Assembly: GCA_910585565.1 (NCBI GenBank)
Contig: CAJUFC010000045.1
Location: 1 to 9,619 of the forward strand
Reading direction: 5' to 3'
Source: an uncultured Eggerthellaceae bacterium
Lineage (GTDB): Bacteria > Actinomycetota > Coriobacteriia > Coriobacteriales > Eggerthellaceae
Length of the DNA stretch: 9,619 bases
Every line of letters begins with the position of its first letter. The stretch's first letter is position 1. The translations under genes were made by a program, and so were the position numbers. Below the pieces are notes generated by a model. It was not told where the DNA came from, searched no databases, and saw only the letters and a program-made list of their open reading frames with translations. Of this stretch, positions 5,684-9,619 are shown piece by piece.

Positions 5684-7306
5684 CTACTCCATCTCGATGC
5701 TGATGGCCTCGACATCCAGCCGCGGGAACAGCGGGTCTCCCACCTCGACGGCATTGCCAGCCGGCAGGCCGCCCCATTGGGCCGCGCGCTCTATGTCGTC
5801 AAGGGCGAACACGTCTCCCAGGCCCAGCCGCCTATACACCTCAGCCGACGTGTTCGGCATGAAAGGCGCCAGGTACAGCGCGATGACGCGGATGGCCTCC
5901 AAGGCGTTGTAGATGACCGCCGCCAGCTCGCCAGCCTTGGTCTCGTCCTTGGCCAGGTTCCAGGGCGCTGCGTCCTCGACGTAGAGGTTCACGCGACCCG
6001 CCAGCTTCTGCACGGCCGCCACGGCCGCCGTGAAGTCCACCAGCGCCAGCGCCTCGTCGTAGGCAACGTACAGCGCATCCACCATCTCGCGCAGCGGGTT
6101 GTCGCGCGTGGCCGCAGCATCAGCCGGCGGCACAGGCACGACGGCGTCGAAGTACTTCTTCGTCATGTTCGTCACGCGCGACACGAGGTTGCCCCACGTG
6201 TTGGCCAAATCCGCGTTGTACACCTGCACCATGCGCTCCATCGAGATGGAACCGTCCGCGCCGAACTGCACGTCGCTCATGAAGTAGTAGCGATAGGCAT
6301 CCACGCCGAAGATGTCGCACAGGTCAGCTGGGCGCAGCGCGTTTCCCTTCGACTTCGACATCTTCTCGCCCTTGGTGAGAAGGAATCCGTGACCGAAGAC
6401 GGTGTGTGCGACGGGCAGGCCGGCCGCCATGAGCATCGCCGGCCAGATGACGCAGTGAAAGCGCGTGATGTCCTTGCCGACGAAGTGATACTGCATGGGC
6501 CACCGTCGCTCGAACTCGCCCGCGCGCTCGCCCGGGCCGCCTGAGGCCGCATCGTCGGCGTATCCGATGCCAGTCAGGTACGCGATGAGCGCGTCTGCCC
6601 ACACGTAGGCCACGTGCCCCTCGTCAAACGGCAGCGGCACGCCCCAGTCGAACGTCGAGCGCGAGATGGACAGGTCCTTCAGGCCGCTCGACACGAACGA
6701 GACGATCTCGTTGCGGCGCGTCTCGGGCCTGATGAACTCGGGGCGCTTCTCATAGAGCGCCAACAGCTCGTCCTGAAAGTCGGACAGCTTGAAAAACCAG
6801 TTCTCCTCGCCCGAGGCCATGAGCTGCACGGGACGCTTGCAGTCGGGGCACACGAAGGCGCCCTCCTCGTTCTTTTCCAGGTCGCTCTCGGCGTAGTACG
6901 TCTCCTCGTGGACGCAGTACCAGCCCTCGTAGCTGCCCTTGTAGAGGTACCCCTTGTCGTAGAGGTCCTGCCAAAACGTGCGCACCGAGCGCGCATGCCG
7001 CGGCTCGGTCGTGCGGACGAAGTCGGTGTAGGAGATGTCGAGCATCTCCCACGCGTCGCGGAAGGGCGCCTCCATCGAGTCGCACCAGTCCTGCGCTGTC
7101 ATGCCCTTGTCGGCTGCGACGTCGGCCACCTTCTGCCCGTGCTCGTCCATGCCGGTCACGAACGCGACGTCGTAGCCGTTCATGCGCTGGTAGCGCGCGA
7201 CCACGTCGGCGGCGATGGTGGTGTAGGCCGTGCCGAGGTGCGGCGCGGCGTTCACATAATAGATGGGCGTCGTTATCGAATAGGTGCCTTTTGGTGCAGA
7301 TGTCAT
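5684..7306 (-). CDS. metG: Methionyl-tRNA synthetase
   Basis: This class I aminoacyl-tRNA synthetase charges methionine onto initiator and elongator tRNA-Met. The 540-residue protein shows the HIGH-type signature as PHLGTAY (22-28), the TGMDEHG stretch (51-57), KMSKS at 315-319, WADALIAYLTG (236-246) before the second half of the catalytic domain, and the anticodon-binding helical domain with LANTWGNLVSR and APWNL. The size fits the short form without a C-terminal tRNA-binding (EMAP-like) domain. The zinc knuckle region has Cys131, His133, Cys153 and Cys156 rather than a clear four-Cys set. The ATG at 7306 is preceded by a perfect AGGAGG 7 bases upstream; the frame extends upstream to 7348 but without family similarity, and it crosses the promoter. 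It is the first gene of the metG-tatD-flavoprotein-rsmA group, 4 bp from tatD. Confidence 0.97.
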   Translation of the reverse strand: MTSAPKGTYSITTPIYYVNAAPHLGTAYTTIAADVVARYQRMNGYDVAFVTGMDEHGQKVADVAADKGMTAQDWCDSMEAPFRDAWEMLDISYTDFVRTTEPRHARSVRTFWQDLYDKGYLYKGSYEGWYCVHEETYYAESDLEKNEEGAFVCPDCKRPVQLMASGEENWFFKLSDFQDELLALYEKRPEFIRPETRRNEIVSFVSSGLKDLSISRSTFDWGVPLPFDEGHVAYVWADALIAYLTGIGYADDAASGGPGERAGEFERRWPMQYHFVGKDITRFHCVIWPAMLMAAGLPVAHTVFGHGFLLTKGEKMSKSKGNALRPADLCDIFGVDAYRYYFMSDVQFGADGSISMERMVQVYNADLANTWGNLVSRVTNMTKKYFDAVVPVPPADAAATRDNPLREMVDALYVAYDEALALVDFTAAVAAVQKLAGRVNLYVEDAAPWNLAKDETKAGELAAVIYNALEAIRVIALYLAPFMPNTSAEVYRRLGLGDVFALDDIERAAQWGGLPAGNAVEVGDPLFPRLDVEAISIEME

Positions 7307-7313
7307 TGCGTGG

Positions 7314-7319
7314 CCTCCT
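7314..7319 (-). promoter_or_regulatory. metG ribosome-binding site
   Basis: AGGAGG on the - strand, 7 bases before the ATG at 7306. It is the full anti-16S match and decides the start in favour of 7306 over the longer open frame. Confidence 0.9.
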
Positions 7320-7339
7320 GAAAACTTGCTGGTCAGGCA

Positions 7340-7345
7340 ATTATA
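7340..7345 (-). promoter_or_regulatory. -10 box of the metG operon promoter
   Basis: TATAAT on the - strand (7345 to 7340) is a perfect housekeeping -10 hexamer in otherwise GC-rich DNA. Transcription should start near 7333, giving a leader of about 27 bases that contains the AGGAGG site. The -35 position at 17-bp spacing (7368-7363) reads GAGCGC, far from TTGACA, and no TGn extension is present, so the promoter may need an activator or rely on its AT-rich core. The leader is too short for a T-box or other riboswitch. Confidence 0.7.
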
Positions 7346-7352
7346 CAAAAGG

Positions 7353-7368
7353 GAGCGCCATTGCGCTC
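7353..7368 (-). promoter_or_regulatory. Inverted repeat over the -35 region of the metG promoter
   Basis: GAGCGC-AATG-GCGCTC on the - strand is a 6-bp inverted repeat with a 4-base loop, followed by CCCTTTTG. It covers the -35 position of the metG promoter, so it may be an operator. Because it is followed by four T in the direction of transcription, it could also be a weak terminator for RNA coming from the upstream surface-protein gene. Both readings are inference. Confidence 0.4.
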
Positions 7369-7380
7369 GCCTGCGCCCCG
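7363..7380 (+). repeat. 18-bp direct repeat, copy 1
   Basis: GCGCTCGCCTGCGCCCCG occurs exactly here and at 7562-7579, 199 bp apart. This copy begins inside the right arm (+ strand) of the inverted repeat by the metG promoter. Confidence 0.8.
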
Positions 7381-7386
7381 CATTGC

Positions 7387-7424
7387 GTCATTTCGAGCGG
7401 AGTCGAGAAATCTCGCCGCGACAA
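7387..7424. repeat. Short palindromic element of dispersed-repeat type
   Basis: The sequence contains GTCATTTCGAGCGGAGTCGA followed by GAAATCTC and then GCCGCGACAA. ATTTC and GAAAT face each other, and TCGA-GCGGAG-TCGA forms an inner inverted repeat. From memory, very similar strings (ATTTCGA...TCGAGAAATCTC) are scattered through intergenic regions of several bacterial phyla. Only one copy is seen here, so the repeat status rests on recall. Confidence 0.45.
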
Positions 7425-7457
7425 CGCCAGCCTTCATGTCTCAGCGCCCCAAACGCA

Positions 7458-7483
7458 CGAGGGAGCGCACCTGCGCTCCCTCG
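7458..7483. terminator. 12-bp perfect inverted repeat, possible terminator
   Basis: CGAGGGAGCGCA and TGCGCTCCCTCG are perfect inverted arms with a 2-base centre, in effect an 11-bp stem with a 4-base loop. It is the strongest simple hairpin in the window. Neither side has a clear U-run (TGCGTTTGGGG on the - strand), so it is at best a weak or Rho-assisted terminator for the surface-protein transcript. It may instead be a 3'-end stabiliser or a protein-binding site. Confidence 0.45.
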
Positions 7484-7561
7484 CTGTCAGCATTTCAATG
7501 GAGTTTGGCACCAACCAGGGCCAGGCGCATTCCGCGAGCACGCCGCGCACCATTAAGCAGC

Positions 7562-7579
7562 GCGCTCGCCTGCGCCCCG
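7562..7579 (+). repeat. 18-bp direct repeat, copy 2
   Basis: Exact second copy of the 18-mer at 7363-7380. It is preceded by AGCGC, so here too a GCGC-rich inverted arm abuts the repeat. The two copies bracket the palindromic element and the 12-bp hairpin. Confidence 0.8.
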
Positions 7580-7719
7580 TCCTGTCGCATGAGAGCCTGC
7601 ACGACTCGCATCGGACGGGCTTGCCGGCGGCCCCAAGCCGCTTCTCGCTTCTCAGACCGTGTGCCGGAAGGGGCCGGGCCTACCAAGCCGGCCGCCCTCC
7701 GGGGGAAGGGGAACGGTCT
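7576..7719. other. Cluster of potential hairpins, possible structured RNA
   Basis: Three nested or successive stems can be drawn. CCCGTCC (7576-7582) pairs with GGACGGG (7613-7619), with an inner GTCG/CGAC pairing. GCGGC (7627-7631) pairs with GCCGC (7637-7641) across a 5-base loop. AGACCGT (7654-7660) pairs with ACGGTCT (7713-7719), enclosing GGCCGG/CCGGCC (7672-7677 with 7688-7693). On the - strand this would lie in the 3' untranslated region of the surface-protein gene. It matches no RNA family that I recognise, and chance pairing is common at this GC content. Confidence 0.3.
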
Positions 7720-7762
7720 CCGCGAGCGTGAGTTCGGACGGCCAAAACGCCCTACCAAGCGC

Positions 7763-9619
7763 CTATCCTTTCGCCATCACCGTCACCTTCACGTGGGCGA
7801 TGGGAACGGCGCCCTCGTGGCCTACCTTCACCTTCAGCTGGGGCGATATGTCCATGCCGAAGGCGATGGCCAGCCGCTGGCACGGCTCGGCGCCGGCCCA
7901 GGCCGCATCGTCGGCCAGCGCGCCATACGCGAACGCATCCAGCGCGTAGTCGCCGCTCGCCGCGCTCACCTCCTTGCGCTCGCCTGCCAGCGAAAGCGCT
8001 ATCGGCGCCGCGGCCTTCTCGCTTCGCAGCGACAGCTTCGTCTCCGCCACGCCGTCGTCCCAGGCGGCGCCTGCGGCGGCCCCGGCCCCGGCGTCAGCGC
8101 CCTCGCTCGCGGTACCGTCGTCGCCATCGCCGGCCACCTCGAAGAACGCCGCCAGCTCGTCGTCGCGGCTCTCGAGGGCAAACGCCTTCACCGCGACCGG
8201 CACCACCGTGCGCGACTTGATGGCGTACGCGTCGGCATCGGGCGCCGTCACGGCGCGCGTCGCGGCATCCACCGCGAAGGCGACCGACACCGGCACCGTC
8301 ACGTCCAGGCGCAGCGTCCACGCCGCCCACAGGTCCAGCTCGCTGCGCACCGGGTCGGCCTCGACGTCCCACGCCGAGTCCTCGGCCAGGCCCTCGTCGG
8401 CATGCCAGCCAGCGAACTGATAGCCCGCTCTCTTGGGAGCCTCGTACCCTTCGCACGCAGCCACCGTCGTGCCGGTCGCCACGTCCAGCTCTACCACGCG
8501 CCCCGCGTCGTCCGGATCATCCGGCGCGCCGTCGTTGTAGTGCAGGCGCACCGCATACGACTCCTCCAAGGGCGCGTCGTCCCACTGGGCATACAGCGCC
8601 ACGCGCATGCCGTCGCGCAGGGCCAGCCCCTCGGCAAGGGCGCCCATGTCGTCGGCACCCGCGCCCGCGAACCAGCGTCCGTTCTTGCCGTCGTAGTTGC
8701 GCACGTCGGCCCAGCCGGCGAACTGCTTGCCGGTGGGGTTGCTGAGGGCACCCCCGCTGGCCGCAGCCGCCTCGCATGCCTCCTGCCAGGTAAACATGGT
8801 CGTTGCCGCGCCGAAGGTGACGGCCTGCTCCACCTTGGAGCCATGCCCGTCGGGCCGGTCGATGTAGACGACCGTGTAGCGCATCGGCGCCCACTGGGCG
8901 TACAGCACGACGGCGTTGTTGCCCTCGGCCGTGCGCGCCACCAGCGTGTCCGCGCTCACATACGGCACGCCGCCCGGGTGCGCCTGGTCGGTCGACCAGC
9001 CTTGGAAGACGTAGCCGCGCCGCTCGGGCACTGGCAGCCAGCGATACGGCTGGCCGGCGCGCCGGTGCAGCACCGCGCCGCCCGCAGCCGCCGAGTCGAC
9101 CGTCTCGCCCGTCACCGGGTCGGACGCGCGCGGCACGCTGGCGCCCTCCCCCGCGTCCAGCTGCACGGCCAAGAGGTCGTCCGCGTTGCCCGACGAGTCT
9201 TCCCAGGCCGCATAGAACGCATAGGTCAGCTCGGTCGCCGGCTCGCCGAACGCATAGGCCGCGCCCGCGCCGCGTCCGGGCCACGCCTCGTCCTCGGCGA
9301 GGCACCAGCCAGCAAAGACAGGCCGCGCGGGTGGGTCACTGTCTTGGCTGAACCCGAAGAGCGCGGGCCGCCCCCAGTCCCAGGTGGGGCGCGCAGGCTC
9401 GGGGATGGCCGTGCCGAACGGCACCGACACGCGCTCGACCTCCACGCCTTGGCTCATGAACACGGCCTCGGGCACGCGCCCGTCCGCCGCCAGCAAGAGC
9501 CCCAGGTGCGAGTCGCCGCTTTGGCGGTCGTCGTCGGGGTCGGGCGTGCCGTCCAGCAGGATGCCCACGGCCGAGCCTCCCGCCAGCGGGGGCGCATCCG
9601 GCCCGACAGACGCCCCTGC
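7763..9619 (-). CDS. InlB-type B-repeat surface protein, C-terminal part
   Basis: The frame is open through the right edge, so the N-terminus is missing; 618 residues are visible, numbered from the edge. A GTG at 9568 is unlikely to be the real start because the frame continues upstream. Four modules resemble the Listeria-Bacteroides (InlB B-) repeat: each has a FxGW core (Gly-Trp at 104-105, 207-208, 302-303, 404-405) and ends in AxW (137-139, 241-243, 344-346, 432-434), spaced about 95-103 residues apart. In module 2 and module 4 the core is preceded by RxGYxF. Residues 435-618 form a beta-rich, Ala-rich domain starting LRLDVTVPVSVAFAV and ending VKVTVMAKG, with an acidic low-complexity stretch inside. 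There is no LPXTG motif, C-terminal membrane helix or SLH domain. The protein is acidic and low in Cys, as expected of a secreted or cell-surface adhesin-like protein. The function is unknown. Confidence 0.85.
   Translation of the reverse strand, partial: AGASVGPDAPPLAGGSAVGILLDGTPDPDDDRQSGDSHLGLLLAADGRVPEAVFMSQGVEVERVSVPFGTAIPEPARPTWDWGRPALFGFSQDSDPPARPVFAGWCLAEDEAWPGRGAGAAYAFGEPATELTYAFYAAWEDSSGNADDLLAVQLDAGEGASVPRASDPVTGETVDSAAAGGAVLHRRAGQPYRWLPVPERRGYVFQGWSTDQAHPGGVPYVSADTLVARTAEGNNAVVLYAQWAPMRYTVVYIDRPDGHGSKVEQAVTFGAATTMFTWQEACEAAAASGGALSNPTGKQFAGWADVRNYDGKNGRWFAGAGADDMGALAEGLALRDGMRVALYAQWDDAPLEESYAVRLHYNDGAPDDPDDAGRVVELDVATGTTVAACEGYEAPKRAGYQFAGWHADEGLAEDSAWDVEADPVRSELDLWAAWTLRLDVTVPVSVAFAVDAATRAVTAPDADAYAIKSRTVVPVAVKAFALESRDDELAAFFEVAGDGDDGTASEGADAGAGAAAGAAWDDGVAETKLSLRSEKAAAPIALSLAGERKEVSAASGDYALDAFAYGALADDAAWAGAEPCQRLAIAFGMDISPQLKVKVGHEGAVPIAHVKVTVMAKG

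Larger units (their letters stand above)
7307..7762. other. Long intergenic region without a convincing gene
   Basis: These 456 bp lie between the surface-protein gene and metG, both on the - strand. Open frames exist on both strands (for example + 7291-7731 and - 7495-7758), but they encode Arg/Pro-rich shadow-like sequences with no recognisable domain. The stretch contains the metG promoter and ribosome-binding site, inverted repeats at 7353-7368 and 7458-7483, an 18-bp direct repeat (7363-7380 and 7562-7579), a palindromic dispersed-type element near 7387-7424, and a cluster of possible hairpins at 7576-7719. CCTACCAAGC also occurs twice (7679-7688 and 7751-7760), and TCGGACGG twice (7611-7618 and 7734-7741). 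Confidence 0.75.

Noticed and set aside
4483..6544. Long + strand open frames opposite tatD and metG (381 and 319 residues)
   Set aside because: They are mirror frames of strongly conserved genes in GC-rich DNA, with Arg/His-rich composition and no domain.
7307..7340. T-box or S-box riboswitch in the metG leader
   Set aside because: The predicted leader is only about 27 bases and has no T-box or SAM-riboswitch core motif.
7495..7758. Small - strand open frame of 87 residues before metG
   Set aside because: Arg-rich shadow-like sequence, no clear ribosome-binding site, and it crosses several repeats.

Overview
The window reads as chromosomal DNA of a high-GC Gram-positive bacterium. The mix of genes (a PspA with a TPM-like membrane protein, a P1/DmpA-type peptidase, a 540-residue MetG, and an InlB-type B-repeat surface protein) points to the Actinomycetota class Coriobacteriia, perhaps Eggerthellales. 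That placement is inferred from gene content and GC-rich codon use, not from a marker gene. No rRNA, tRNA, CRISPR array, transposase or phage gene is visible.

Left block, + strand (1-3018): three genes read rightwards. A membrane protein open at the left edge has two transmembrane segments around a TPM-like outer domain and a charged cytoplasmic tail. It is followed after 112 bp by pspA, whose stop codon overlaps the start of a P1-family (peptidase S58) N-terminal-nucleophile hydrolase by one base. The first two look like an envelope-stress module: a membrane protein with a cytoplasmic tail next to the peripheral membrane-repair protein PspA.

Middle block, - strand (7306 down to 2960): metG, tatD, a flavodoxin-fold reductase-like gene and rsmA are packed with gaps of 10 bp or less or short overlaps. 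They probably form one operon driven by a TATAAT promoter just upstream of metG. The core resembles the widespread Gram-positive metG-tatD-rnmV-rsmA order, but a flavoprotein gene sits where ribonuclease M5 (rnmV) is usually found. rsmA carries an extra Ala/Gly-rich segment of about 60-70 residues, encoded by a degenerate tandem repeat with a 30-bp core, placed between its S-adenosylmethionine-binding half and its NLPY motif. The 3' ends of rsmA and the peptidase gene overlap tail-to-tail by 59 bp.

Intergenic 7307-7762: 456 bp with no convincing gene. It holds the metG promoter, several inverted repeats, an 18-bp direct repeat, a short palindromic element of a type I recall as dispersed in bacterial genomes, and a cluster of potential hairpins.

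Right block, - strand (7763-9619): the C-terminal 618 residues of a large acidic secreted or surface protein with four B-repeat-like modules and a C-terminal beta-rich domain, without a visible wall anchor. Its N-terminus and promoter lie beyond the right edge.

The least ordinary items are the repeat-encoded insert in RsmA, the duplicated motif in the cytoplasmic tail of the PspA-linked membrane protein, and the repeat-rich, hairpin-rich intergenic region upstream of metG.
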